64,000 bases of DNA from Chitinophaga sp. YR573 (GTDB lineage Bacteria > Bacteroidota > Bacteroidia > Chitinophagales > Chitinophagaceae), in the NCBI RefSeq assembly GCF_900110995.1, contig NZ_FOJF01000002.1, positions 124,001 to 188,000 of the forward strand, written 5' to 3'. Under the pieces are notes generated by a model. The model was not told where the DNA came from, did not search any database, and was given only the letters and a program-made list of their open reading frames with translations. Made by a program: the position numbers and the translations under genes. This document shows positions 27,464 to 35,755 of this stretch, in pieces; positions within the stretch are counted from its first letter, which is position 1, and each line of letters starts with the position of its first letter.

Positions 27464-28479
27464 TTTACGTAGTGATTGTTTATTTATGGGCTGCCATACT
27501 GTTGTATATTTTGCTGGGTGGTGCTGATTTTGGGGCGGGGATCATAGAATTATTTACATCTGAGAAAAATAAACAGCATACCCGTACAACCATGTACAAG
27601 GCCATTGCCCCTATATGGGAGGCAAATCATATGTGGCTGATCATCGCGATAGTAGTATTGTTTGTAGGCTTTCCGGATATCTACACAACTATCTCCACCC
27701 ATTTACATATTCCATTGGTGATTATGTTATTCGGTATTATCGCGAGGGGAACAGCATTTACCTTCAGGAATTATGATGCGGTCATTGATAATATGCAGAA
27801 GGTATATAACAAGATCTTCGTGTATTCCAGTTTTATCACACCGTTCTTTTTAGGTGTGATAGCTGCCAGTGCTGTATCCGGAAGAATAGACCCGGATGCG
27901 CATGACTTTTTATCTGCCTATGTATTCAGCTGGCTGAACTGGTTTTCCGTAGCAGTAGGCTTTTTCACCGTAGCCATCTGTGGATTCCTGGCAGCTATTT
28001 TTATTATAGGAGAAACAGAAGATGAACATAACCGCAAACGGTTTATCCGCAAGGCTAAACAGATGAATATAGCAGCAGTGGTATTTGGAGCGATAGTATT
28101 TCTGGTGGCACATTCTGAAGGTATACCACTGGATAACTGGTTGTTTGGTAATGCTGTGGGAATTATTGCCATTACAGCGGCGTCTTTATCGCTGGTATTG
28201 CTGTGGTATTTACTGCTTAAAAAAGGAAAGGTCATCATTATTCGTGTACTGGCAGGGTTCCAGGTAACGATGATCTTACTGGCAATTACACTCCGGCATT
28301 ATCCCAATATTGTGATTATGAAAGGAGGAAGATATTTATCACTGATGGAACATGCTGGTCAGGATAAGGCGATCTATTCATTGGGGATGGCCTTGTTGCT
28401 GGGTAGTATCCTTATTCTTCCCGCATTGTTTTACCTGTTATATAGTTTCAATAAGAATACCGGTAAATGGCATGAATAA
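27460..28479 (+). CDS. cydB: Cytochrome bd ubiquinol oxidase subunit II
   Basis: A 339-residue membrane partner of CydA. It shows the family start LWAAILLYILLGGADFGAGI, the WEANHMWLI segment, FVGFPDIYTT and a late HYPNIVI region. About eight to nine transmembrane helices are predicted by eye. It overlaps cydA by four bases, and a strong hairpin follows three bases after the stop. No small CydX-type gene or cydCD assembly genes are present nearby. Confidence 0.95.
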   Translation: MIYVVIVYLWAAILLYILLGGADFGAGIIELFTSEKNKQHTRTTMYKAIAPIWEANHMWLIIAIVVLFVGFPDIYTTISTHLHIPLVIMLFGIIARGTAFTFRNYDAVIDNMQKVYNKIFVYSSFITPFFLGVIAASAVSGRIDPDAHDFLSAYVFSWLNWFSVAVGFFTVAICGFLAAIFIIGETEDEHNRKRFIRKAKQMNIAAVVFGAIVFLVAHSEGIPLDNWLFGNAVGIIAITAASLSLVLLWYLLLKKGKVIIIRVLAGFQVTMILLAITLRHYPNIVIMKGGRYLSLMEHAGQDKAIYSLGMALLLGSILILPALFYLLYSFNKNTGKWHE

Positions 28480-28481
28480 AA

Positions 28482-28509
28482 GGCCGCCCTGCAATATTGC
28501 AGAACGGCC
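28482..28509. terminator. Bidirectional hairpin terminator between cydB and the convergent lipoprotein gene
   Basis: Outer arms GGCCG and CGGCC enclose the perfect palindrome CTGCAATATTGCAG (28489-28502). It sits in a 52-base gap between convergent genes, so termination in both directions is likely. There is no long T-run. Confidence 0.7.
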
Positions 28510-28531
28510 CTATCGATAAAACCAAATCCTG

Positions 28532-29500
28532 TTAATAGTAAAGATCTACAATACCATTAGGCGTACCGTTGGTGACAACTGTAGCATGCTGACCACAATC
28601 GGTCACTGCATTGGCTACACTCCATGAAAGAGATGACTGTGCGCCGCCTACTAACAGTTGAATACCGCTGAACCTTGTTTTGGTGGTATTAGGATAATCA
28701 GAACATACTGTTACACCATATACTTCCAGTGACTCGGCTGCCCAGTAGAGTTTCTGGATATTGTTAACCGTGAGTGTGATAGAAGAATACCCGCTAAAAG
28801 CAGATGTGTAATTATAGTTACTGCCGGTAGTACCGGTCTGGGTCATGATACCTGTTAAGCTGGTGCCTGCGCTTACACGTACCAGGTTGCTGAACAGTGC
28901 GGTACCATTGGAACCATCTACATACCAGTTGGCAATAGCCCAGTAATTACCACCACCAGCTGCTGAAGGGCCCCATTGCAGAACAGGTTGCAGGATGTAG
29001 GAAGAGTTTTGCAGACCAGGGAAAAGGAAGATCGTTTGTCCATGTGATGTGGATGGAGCTGGTGGCACTACAAACGTACTGCTGAAAGATGTAATCGGAG
29101 TGGAAGAGGTGTTTGTCCAGTAAGTGTAGCTGATCCAGCCGGAAGCCAGTGGTAATACCTTGCGTCCTTCAGGAATGGTGACGTTGGTAGGATAGTCTGG
29201 CAGATTACCGGCTTTTTTCTCAATAGCGCCGAAGTCCTGGATTACTTTACCGGCAGCATCTACTTTGCTGAGTCTTTCGCCGTTCACAGTGAGTTGTTCA
29301 CCGGGCGCTACACGTCCTACTTTGGAAGCCGGGCGCCAGCCGCCAGGTGTAAGTACTAAGTCTTTGCTCTGTGCATCTACAGGGGCGGTTACTGTAGCGG
29401 GAGGTGTTATGTCTTTAGTGGCTTTTTGTTGTTCTTTACCGCATGCGGAAAAGATGAATACGCTGACTACCGCCAGGTACATTACATACTTGTTTTTCAT
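28532..29500 (-). CDS. Lipoprotein with G1 (eqolisin)-like glutamic peptidase fold
   Basis: A 322-residue protein exported as a lipoprotein (lipobox FSAC, Cys20). The C-terminal part (about 118-322) is a beta-rich, Trp/Tyr-rich domain resembling the concanavalin-like fold of G1/A4 peptidases. Candidate catalytic residues are the glutamine in LQPVLQWGPS (Q171 or Q175) and a glutamate in YWAAESLEV (E256 or E259), which mirror the Q/E pair of eqolisins. The N-terminal about 90 residues are a low-complexity and propeptide-like region. G1 peptidases work at acid pH. The assignment rests on motif spacing and could be a non-catalytic relative. It is monocistronic between two terminators. Confidence 0.55.
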   Translation of the reverse strand: MKNKYVMYLAVVSVFIFSACGKEQQKATKDITPPATVTAPVDAQSKDLVLTPGGWRPASKVGRVAPGEQLTVNGERLSKVDAAGKVIQDFGAIEKKAGNLPDYPTNVTIPEGRKVLPLASGWISYTYWTNTSSTPITSFSSTFVVPPAPSTSHGQTIFLFPGLQNSSYILQPVLQWGPSAAGGGNYWAIANWYVDGSNGTALFSNLVRVSAGTSLTGIMTQTGTTGSNYNYTSAFSGYSSITLTVNNIQKLYWAAESLEVYGVTVCSDYPNTTKTRFSGIQLLVGGAQSSLSWSVANAVTDCGQHATVVTNGTPNGIVDLYY

Positions 29501-29636
29501 GTCTGAAGGGGATTTTAGGTTATTAGAGGGTAATTGAATAGGGTGAACGTACGTTACTCTTAACAGATCTTTAACTAAATTACTACTAACGATTGCAATG
29601 GGACGGCATTCTCTTTTTTTAAGGGGTTTTTAAGGT

Positions 29637-29691
29637 AGGCTCCTTCCACTCTCCTTCCTGTCTCCGTCCACTCTCCGTCCTGTCTCCTTCC
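29637..29691. repeat. Five-unit 11-bp tandem repeat (polypyrimidine minisatellite)
   Basis: Five adjacent 11-base units with consensus NNTCTCCKTCC: AGGCTCCTTCC, ACTCTCCTTCC, TGTCTCCGTCC, ACTCTCCGTCC, TGTCTCCTTCC. The first two bases alternate AC/TG from unit 2 on, giving a higher 22-base period. It lies between the G1-like lipoprotein start and the csp terminator and encodes no plausible protein. Confidence 0.85.
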
Positions 29692-29714
29692 TCTCTGAAG
29701 CATCAATTGGGCAT

Positions 29715-29748
29715 AAAAAAGCAGGGCTAACTGTTAAGTTAGCCCTGC
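29715..29748 (-). terminator. Rho-independent terminator of the cold-shock gene
   Basis: A perfect 11-bp stem (29721-29731 with 29738-29748, GCAGGGCTAAC arm) has a six-base loop. On the minus strand it is followed by a T-run (the A-run at 29715-29720). It begins 26 bases after the csp stop. Confidence 0.85.
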
Positions 29749-29773
29749 GAACATTGTATAAAGATAAGCAAGC

Positions 29774-29977
29774 TTAATCTATACGTTTAACGTTAACGGC
29801 GTTCATACCTTTCTTTCCTTCCTGTAACTCAAACTCAACGCGGTCATCAGCCTGGATCTCATGAACGAGACCATTTACGTGTACAAAAGTTTCTTTATTT
29901 GATTCATCATGTTTAATGAAACCAAATCCTTTTGTCTCGTTGAAGAACTTTACAGTTCCGATTAATTTTGTACTCAT
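29774..29977 (-). CDS. Cold-shock domain protein (CspA family)
   Basis: A 67-residue single cold-shock domain that binds single-stranded RNA/DNA and acts as an RNA chaperone. RNP1 is KGFGFI and RNP2 is ETFVHV; TVKFFNETKG and the closing AVNVKRID are standard. The length is typical. It is monocistronic, with a strong terminator just downstream and a leader of about 50 bases. Regulation by temperature or growth phase is a family expectation and is not shown here. Confidence 0.95.
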   Translation of the reverse strand: MSTKLIGTVKFFNETKGFGFIKHDESNKETFVHVNGLVHEIQADDRVEFELQEGKKGMNAVNVKRID

Positions 29978-30032
29978 TTAAAATTGTATTATTATAATGT
30001 GCAGTGAAGGTAGCTTTAATAAACCCGGCCAC

Positions 30033-30040
30033 CAAATATA
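30033..30040 (-). promoter_or_regulatory. Candidate -7 element of the cold-shock gene
   Basis: On the minus strand the sequence reads TATATTTG, an exact fit to TANNTTTG, 55 bases upstream of the csp start. A clear -33 TTTG is not found at the usual distance. Confidence 0.4.
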
Positions 30041-30059
30041 ATTAGAAATCAATCATTTA

Positions 30060-32210
30060 TTATTTCTGGATTTTCAGATACAAATCAAAATAATCACTCA
30101 CTTTCTGCATGAGGTGAATCCTGTCATAACCGCGCACATTATGCTCATAACCCGGATAAACGAAATAGTCTACCTGTGCCTTTTTATCTACCGCTGCCTT
30201 TAAAAATTTAATTGAATGTTGCCATACAACGGTGCTGTCTATAGTACCATGTATCAATAAAAGCTTCCCTTTCAGGTTTCCGGCTTTAGTGAGTAGATTG
30301 GCATTTTCGTACCCTTCAGGGTTCTCCTGAGGGGTATCCATGTAGCGCTCGGTATACATCACTTCATACATTTTCCAGTCCATTACAGGGCCTCCTGCCA
30401 CGCCACAGGCAAAAACGCCTGGTTTACGCAACATGAATGAGGTAGTCATGAAACCCCCGAAGCTCCATCCATGTATGCCCATGCGGGTACTGTCTACAAA
30501 AGAACGGGATTTCAGGAATTCCACGCCTTTTAGCTGGTCATCCATCTCTACAGTACCCAATTGTCTGAAAGTGGCATGTTCAAATTTAACCCCACGGTTG
30601 CTGCTGCCTCTTCCATCCATCGTAAATACTATATAACCGTGTTGCGCCATGTATTCGTACCAGAGATTGCCACTGAAAGGAAAACTATTGGAGAGCAGTT
30701 GCACACCGGGGCCATTATATAAGTAAACGATCACCGGGTATTGTTTGGTAGAGTCGAATCCGGTAGGATAGATCAATTTGCCATATAAAGGGGTATTATC
30801 GTTCGCTTTTAAGGTGATTTGTTCTATTCTGGGCCTTTCATATTCCGCCAGAGGATCAGGCGATTTTAACAGGGTTTCTTTCCATTTTTTGTCGGTGCTG
30901 TAGACTTCTATATTACGGGGAGTGGTAGCATTGGACCAGCGGTCGGTGACATAGTTACCACTACTGCTCACTTTCACTGTATGAACGCCCGCACTGTTAT
31001 CTAATAATGCCAGTTTCCCGTTTTCATAATTTACACTGTACAGGTGTTTCTCCATAGGAGACTCTTTGGCCGCAATGATATACAGTGTCTTTTTAGCAGC
31101 ATTGAAGCCGGAGATATCATTCACTACCCAGTCGCCTTTTGTTACCTGGTTCAGTAACTTACCACCGGTATTATAGCGGTACAGGTGCATGAACCCATCC
31201 CGCTGTGACCACCAGATAAACTGATCATTATTATCCGGCAGGAAGTACAGGGCATGTTGCGGATGTACATACTGAGGGTCCGTTTCTTCAAACAATGTTT
31301 TTACAAGTTTGCCTGTTTGCGCGTCGTATTTATTTAACCACAGATGATCCTGTTCACGGTTAAGTATAGCAATAAAGATATACTGTTCATCAGGGCTCCA
31401 GGTAACACAGGTGAGGTAATGATCTTTAGGAGTGCCCGTTTCCAGGAATATTGTTTGTCCTGTTTTAGGATTATATACACCCAGTGTTACTTCATGAGAG
31501 GTACGGCCGGCAAAAGGATACTTTGTATAATGTACAGTGGCCGGTACCTGGTCCCATTGTATCAGCGGGTAATCTTCTACCATACGCTGGTCCATGCGAT
31601 AAAAAGCAAGGTAGTTACCTTTGGGAGAGAAGAAGATCCCACGGTCTATACCGAATTCCTGACGATGTACAGACTGTCCGTTTACAATACCACCATCCGT
31701 ATCATTTGTGATAGCATGTGTTTTACCGCTGGCATCGAGCAGGAAAAGGTTATTATCTTTTGTATAGGCAATTTGTCTTGTCTGTTTATTTACATCTTCA
31801 TTCTCAGCTCCTTCCGGCAGCTCTCTCCATAGCCTCGTGCCCCATCCCCGTTCTCCTCTGGAGACCATGAAATACTGGGTGCCTTTTGCTAACAGGAATG
31901 TTTTATTATCCAGCCAGTCAACCACTGGCATGTTTCTAAAGATATACCTGTTCTGTAATTGCTCATTCAGCTCATTTAACCGCAGGATAGTATCTGTCGT
32001 CAATCCCGGGAGATACTGTTTAATCAGTATTTCTCCCTTTACTACACTGGAAAGGGATTCTTCTCCCGGAATCCAGCTAAGTTGTTTGATATCGGCAGGT
32101 GCGAGGTTGGTATATATTCCCAGGGTAGCTTCTGCTATGGTGTATTGTTTTTGCTGGGCATATCCTGCAAGAGGTAATGCCAGCAAGATAAAAATGGACT
32201 TTATCCGCAT
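30060..32210 (-). CDS. S9B dipeptidyl peptidase IV-type serine peptidase
   Basis: A 716-residue exported peptidase that removes N-terminal dipeptides, usually after proline. I choose ATG 32210 because it opens a signal peptide (MRIKSIFILLALPLAGYAQQ); the longer reading from 32273 puts non-signal residues in front. The N-terminal half is a DPP IV beta-propeller (LGIYTNLAP, FSPKGNYLAFYRMDQ, HYTKYPFAG), and the C-terminal half is an alpha/beta hydrolase. The serine is in GIHGWSFGGFMT, the aspartate in LLIHGTIDSTV and the histidine in YEHNVRG. A periplasmic role in peptide degradation is expected. It is followed at a distance by no co-directional partner. Confidence 0.92.
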   Translation of the reverse strand: MRIKSIFILLALPLAGYAQQKQYTIAEATLGIYTNLAPADIKQLSWIPGEESLSSVVKGEILIKQYLPGLTTDTILRLNELNEQLQNRYIFRNMPVVDWLDNKTFLLAKGTQYFMVSRGERGWGTRLWRELPEGAENEDVNKQTRQIAYTKDNNLFLLDASGKTHAITNDTDGGIVNGQSVHRQEFGIDRGIFFSPKGNYLAFYRMDQRMVEDYPLIQWDQVPATVHYTKYPFAGRTSHEVTLGVYNPKTGQTIFLETGTPKDHYLTCVTWSPDEQYIFIAILNREQDHLWLNKYDAQTGKLVKTLFEETDPQYVHPQHALYFLPDNNDQFIWWSQRDGFMHLYRYNTGGKLLNQVTKGDWVVNDISGFNAAKKTLYIIAAKESPMEKHLYSVNYENGKLALLDNSAGVHTVKVSSSGNYVTDRWSNATTPRNIEVYSTDKKWKETLLKSPDPLAEYERPRIEQITLKANDNTPLYGKLIYPTGFDSTKQYPVIVYLYNGPGVQLLSNSFPFSGNLWYEYMAQHGYIVFTMDGRGSSNRGVKFEHATFRQLGTVEMDDQLKGVEFLKSRSFVDSTRMGIHGWSFGGFMTTSFMLRKPGVFACGVAGGPVMDWKMYEVMYTERYMDTPQENPEGYENANLLTKAGNLKGKLLLIHGTIDSTVVWQHSIKFLKAAVDKKAQVDYFVYPGYEHNVRGYDRIHLMQKVSDYFDLYLKIQK

Positions 32211-32247
32211 AACTGATGTATAAGAGTGTGCTAATCTAAAACAAATT

Positions 32248-32763
32248 CTATTTCTCAAAAGGGAATGTTTCAATCGCTTTCCATGGCCCTTTTAAATACA
32301 GCCAGGTGTTAATACCAGTCGCTTTGATCTCAAAAGGAATAAAATCTTCCTGTAGCTTTTTAAATAATCGTTGTGATTTAAAAGCAGTGGCTTTATTCTG
32401 TATCGTAATATGCGGCCATAATACCTGCTGATCTTTGCTGTTCAGCCAGGGCATAAATGTCTCCTGCATTTTTGCATGCAGTTGCAACAGTTCTTCTGAT
32501 TGTAAACTGTATGCGACACCGTTACCCAGGTAACGTAATTCACATACCTGTAAAGAGATCGTTGTATGATGAGAAAATTCCAGCAGTTGCTCCCTGATGA
32601 ATGGTTCATCAGAAGGCAGGTGATGGAACAAAGTAATATGTGCGTGCAGGTAATTTACATGAGCAGGGAAATGTGTGGCCCGCAACGCGTTAAAATACTG
32701 TTGGTGTTCATCCTCAAGACGGAGTGTAACGATGAGGGGAGGCTCATTTTCTTTTTTTACCAT
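32248..32763 (-). CDS. 2H phosphoesterase / 2'-5' RNA ligase-like protein
   Basis: A 171-residue member of the 2H superfamily (LigT/CPDase type). Two HxT motifs define the active site: HAHITLF (H42, T44) and WPHITIQ (H118, T120). Family members hydrolyse cyclic phosphodiesters or join RNA ends with 2'-5' linkage; the substrate here is unknown. Its start overlaps the end of the ThuA-domain gene by 20 bases, so the two are probably translated from one message. Confidence 0.85.
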   Translation of the reverse strand: MVKKENEPPLIVTLRLEDEHQQYFNALRATHFPAHVNYLHAHITLFHHLPSDEPFIREQLLEFSHHTTISLQVCELRYLGNGVAYSLQSEELLQLHAKMQETFMPWLNSKDQQVLWPHITIQNKATAFKSQRLFKKLQEDFIPFEIKATGINTWLYLKGPWKAIETFPFEK

Positions 32764-33565
32764 TACCTAACCATAATAAGGCATCTATAATAAATTTATC
32801 CTGTATCTCATTAGCAAAGGTAAAGGATAATTCCTTATTGGTATGGTGTTCATAATCGATATCATTATGCCCCATATTCACATACAGCATCCTGTATTTT
32901 TTGTTCGTCCAGGCAACAGGGTAGTATCCGCTATGCCATATTTCATGCAGTTTGGGGCCTGTTCCAAGAGGAAAACTGGTAGAATCAATAGAGAGTAATA
33001 TATCAATATCCGGATTTTTTCTCAGATCATTTGACCACCTGTACCACTCATTGGGAGCAGACTTGAACGTTACAGGCAAATTCTTCACCGCTGGATGTGC
33101 AGGGTCTTCAACTCTGAGTATTGCAGATGTAGGTCTCCAGGTATTACTCCCATAAGAGCCGGATCCCAGGAACTCATTATGATACCAATCCCAGTTCTGA
33201 GGATAATCTGAAGGCGTGAGTGCGAAGCCAGCGAAGTGGAAACCCATCCAGGCGCCACCATTTTCCATATATTTCTGAAAGGCAACTCTTTGTTCCTCTT
33301 TATCCGGCCGGGTATCTAAAAACAGTACTACCTGATATTTAGCAAGAAACGCAGTATTCAGGTTATTCCAGTTATTAGTTGAATCATAGGTGAAGTGGTA
33401 CTTCTTTGCCATGGCAGGAAACCATTTATTAGCTTCATGTACATAGCTGATATGTGCCTGGTCTTCTTTAGCTGTATAGAAGGCTATTACTTTGAATTGT
33501 GCATGAGAGATGCCTGCACAGAAAATAAGGGTTATAAGGAGAAAAAGATGTTTGCCTGTTTTCAT
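32744..33565 (-). CDS. Exported ThuA-domain (trehalose-utilisation-like) protein
   Basis: A 273-residue protein from ATG 33565 with a signal peptide (about to SHAQ); an ATG four codons upstream is the alternative. The body is a ThuA domain, a class I glutamine amidotransferase-like fold: VIAFYTAKEDQAHISYVHEA, YQVVLFLDTRPDKEEQ, YMENGGAWMGFHFAGF, HPAVKNLPVTF and MLYVNMGHNDIDY. ThuA proteins of soil Bacteroidota are secreted and associated with sugar metabolism, but their reaction is not defined. It is divergent from the ECF sigma gene across a 237-base region carrying a 40-bp perfect palindrome. Confidence 0.85.
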   Translation of the reverse strand: MKTGKHLFLLITLIFCAGISHAQFKVIAFYTAKEDQAHISYVHEANKWFPAMAKKYHFTYDSTNNWNNLNTAFLAKYQVVLFLDTRPDKEEQRVAFQKYMENGGAWMGFHFAGFALTPSDYPQNWDWYHNEFLGSGSYGSNTWRPTSAILRVEDPAHPAVKNLPVTFKSAPNEWYRWSNDLRKNPDIDILLSIDSTSFPLGTGPKLHEIWHSGYYPVAWTNKKYRMLYVNMGHNDIDYEHHTNKELSFTFANEIQDKFIIDALLWLGNGKKRK

Positions 33566-33624
33566 GAATGATACCACAATTTGATTTTAAGATAGCTCTT
33601 TTTTGCAATCCTTTACTACACTAT

Positions 33625-33664
33625 ATTCTGATCATTTTCCTGATATCAGGAAAATGATCAGAAT
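33625..33664. repeat. Perfect 40-bp palindrome
   Basis: Every one of 20 base pairs matches about the centre at 33644/33645 (arm ATTCTGATCATTTTCCTGAT). It contains the nested sites TGATCA and GATATC and has no loop. It lies 60 bases upstream of the ThuA gene start and 138 bases upstream of the sigma-factor start. It could be a dimeric regulator site or a cruciform/hairpin. Confidence 0.9.
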
Positions 33665-33802
33665 CCAATACTGTAGGGCCTTTGTCTAATTTTAGTGACC
33701 AGATATAATTTTTATCCCGGGAAACAATTACACGTTCTTTTAAATTATATGTGACCATCAGAACTGATTATGTATCTTGCAGAATAATCTTCCTTATTTT
33801 AT

Positions 33803-34420
33803 TTGACGCATTCAGACAATTCACTTTTTCATCGCGTACTATTAGAGAATGAGATTAATTTGGTACGAGCTGCAGCTGATGGAGATCAGAATGCTTACGG
33901 CCAGTTATACACTTATTATTACCCCAATCTACAGGTAGCCATTACTTTTATTACTAAAAACAGAGATGAAACAGATGAGATCCTGCAGGAGACTTTCCTG
34001 AAGATCTGGAGAGCCCGTGAGAAGCTCCTGCTGGTAAGATCTTTTGAAGATTATGCCTTTAAAATTGCTAAAAACGGGCTGTTTGATCTATTGAGACGAC
34101 AAAAAGTACATCTGAAGGCAATGGACGCTATCAGCAAAAGAGAAATGATAACAGAGGGGGGAGATAACCAGCTGGTATATAAAGAATTTCATGATATAGC
34201 TACTCGGGCCATCAACGGCTTAGACCCCCAGAAACGGGAAATCTTCCTGTTACGTACCGAAGAAGGCCTCAGTTTTGAAGAAATAGCGGAAAGGTGTGGT
34301 ATCGCCGTAGTCACCGCTAAAAAACATTTTTACGCCGCATTCCATGCCTTAAAAGAGCTCCTGAAAGAGCATGGTGGCCTCTTTTCCTTCCTTTTTATCC
34401 TCTGGACCAGGGGCAAATAA
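33803..34420 (+). CDS. ECF-type RNA polymerase sigma factor
   Basis: A 205-residue sigma-70 family, extracytoplasmic-function protein. Region 2 is at about residues 18-95 (AYGQLYTYYYPNLQVAI, DETDEILQETFLKIW) and region 4 at about 128-185 (LDPQKREIFLLRTEEGLSFEEIAERCG with the helix-turn-helix). The start is TTG: an in-frame stop at 33785 excludes upstream ATGs and no early in-frame ATG follows. The C-terminal hydrophobic tail (FSFLFILW) is common in Bacteroidota PUL sigma factors. Together with the following FecR and STN-SusC genes it forms a signal relay that should switch on this island when substrate binds. Confidence 0.93.
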   Translation: MTHSDNSLFHRVLLENEINLVRAAADGDQNAYGQLYTYYYPNLQVAITFITKNRDETDEILQETFLKIWRAREKLLLVRSFEDYAFKIAKNGLFDLLRRQKVHLKAMDAISKREMITEGGDNQLVYKEFHDIATRAINGLDPQKREIFLLRTEEGLSFEEIAERCGIAVVTAKKHFYAAFHALKELLKEHGGLFSFLFILWTRGK

Positions 34421-34485
34421 TTATTTTTTTCAAATGACCGTATACGAATTGCCAGGCAGTTCGTCTGTAGTATATATTCCCCTGT

Positions 34486-35604
34486 ATGAACGAAGAACAG
34501 AAACTGTTATTATTAAATAAATATATGGATGGAACGCTGACCAGCGAAGAAGAACTTGCGTTCTTTGACTGGTATGCAGAAGCCGGTACCAGTGAATTCC
34601 ATCATTTATTACAACAGGTATCAAAAGGGACCATTTATGAGGCTCCCAGACCGGAGTTCTTACAGGAACTGGACAGAAAGCTGAGACAAGAAGGAAAAGT
34701 GAGGAAAATGCGTACCTGGTGGTGGGCAGCGGCAGCTGTATTATTACTGGCCGGCAGCAGTACCTGGCTGGTATTCAAACACCCGGCAAATAAGGAGATA
34801 GCAGTAGTAAAGGATATCGCTCCCGGTAAGACAGGCGCCATTCTTACACTCGCAAACGGAGATGTAATTGAACTGGACAGCCTGAAGAATGGGATCATCG
34901 CTACCCAGCAGGGTACCAGCCTGAGCCTGCAGAACGGCACCCTGTCTTATAATGCAAAAGACGCCGCTGAGGCAAGTTATAATACCATAAGAACACCTAA
35001 AGCAAGACAATTCCAGGTAGTATTACCGGATGGATCTAAAGTATGGATGAATGCGGAGAGCTCATTAAAATACCCTACCGCATTTATAAAAGACAGAACC
35101 GTAGAGATAAGCGGAGAAGCATATTTTGAAGTAGCGAAGAATGCGGCATTACCATTTAAAGTGAAGATAGGGGACAATGCCACTATAGAAGTCCTGGGCA
35201 CACGTTTTAACCTCAATGCATACAGTGACGAACAAAGCATCAATACCACCCTGCTGGAGGGAAGTGTAAAAGTAAACAAGGGGACACAATCAATCATATT
35301 AAAGCCTGGACAACAGGCAGCAGTGAACGAAACATTAACAGTGAATAATGATGTAAATACAGATCAGGTCATTGCCTGGAAAACAGGGATTTTCAACTTT
35401 GACGGATTGGGTATTGAGGCCGTTATGCGGCAATTGTCCAGATGGTATGACATCGAAGTAATATATGAACAGGGGATACCCTCTACTAAGTTCTATGGGG
35501 AAATAGGACGAAACCTGAACCTCTCGCAGGTATTGGAGGGATTAAAATTGTCAGGAGTGCATTTCAGGATCGAGAATGGTAAGCGTTTAGTCGTATTACC
35601 ATAA
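34486..35604 (+). CDS. FecR-type anti-sigma factor
   Basis: A 372-residue inner-membrane anti-sigma factor. A cytoplasmic N-terminal region (about 1-75) binds the sigma factor, a single transmembrane helix lies at about 78-97 (WWWAAAAVLLLAG), and the periplasmic part holds the FecR domain (about 165-270, VVLPDGSKVWMNAESSLKYP and FEVAKNAALPFKV) and a C-terminal DUF4974 (about 300-370, FNFDGLGIEAVMRQLSRWYDIE). It follows the sigma gene by 65 bases. The STN domain of the downstream SusC is the expected periplasmic contact. Confidence 0.95.
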   Translation: MNEEQKLLLLNKYMDGTLTSEEELAFFDWYAEAGTSEFHHLLQQVSKGTIYEAPRPEFLQELDRKLRQEGKVRKMRTWWWAAAAVLLLAGSSTWLVFKHPANKEIAVVKDIAPGKTGAILTLANGDVIELDSLKNGIIATQQGTSLSLQNGTLSYNAKDAAEASYNTIRTPKARQFQVVLPDGSKVWMNAESSLKYPTAFIKDRTVEISGEAYFEVAKNAALPFKVKIGDNATIEVLGTRFNLNAYSDEQSINTTLLEGSVKVNKGTQSIILKPGQQAAVNETLTVNNDVNTDQVIAWKTGIFNFDGLGIEAVMRQLSRWYDIEVIYEQGIPSTKFYGEIGRNLNLSQVLEGLKLSGVHFRIENGKRLVVLP

Positions 35605-35651
35605 AACATTTGCGGAATTGTTTTTTAATGATACGGTGTTACAAAAGGAAA

Positions 35652-35677
35652 CCGCTCTGAGGTGAGATTCAGAGCGG
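35652..35677 (+). terminator. Hairpin between fecR and the STN-SusC gene
   Basis: Nine-bp stem CCGCTCTGA/TCAGAGCGG with an eight-base loop, 47 bases after the fecR stop. No T-run follows, so it may act as a partial terminator or mRNA-processing stem that separates regulator from transporter expression. Confidence 0.5.
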
Positions 35678-35755
35678 CTCATAGCCTGGTAAAACCGAAT
35701 AGACAATTATTTTAGGGACAACTGTTTTTTCAATCAACCAAACCAAGTGCAAGGT

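Noticed and set aside
29637..29691. CRISPR array
   Set aside because: Units are only 11 bases and adjacent, without spacers, and no cas genes are present; it is a minisatellite.
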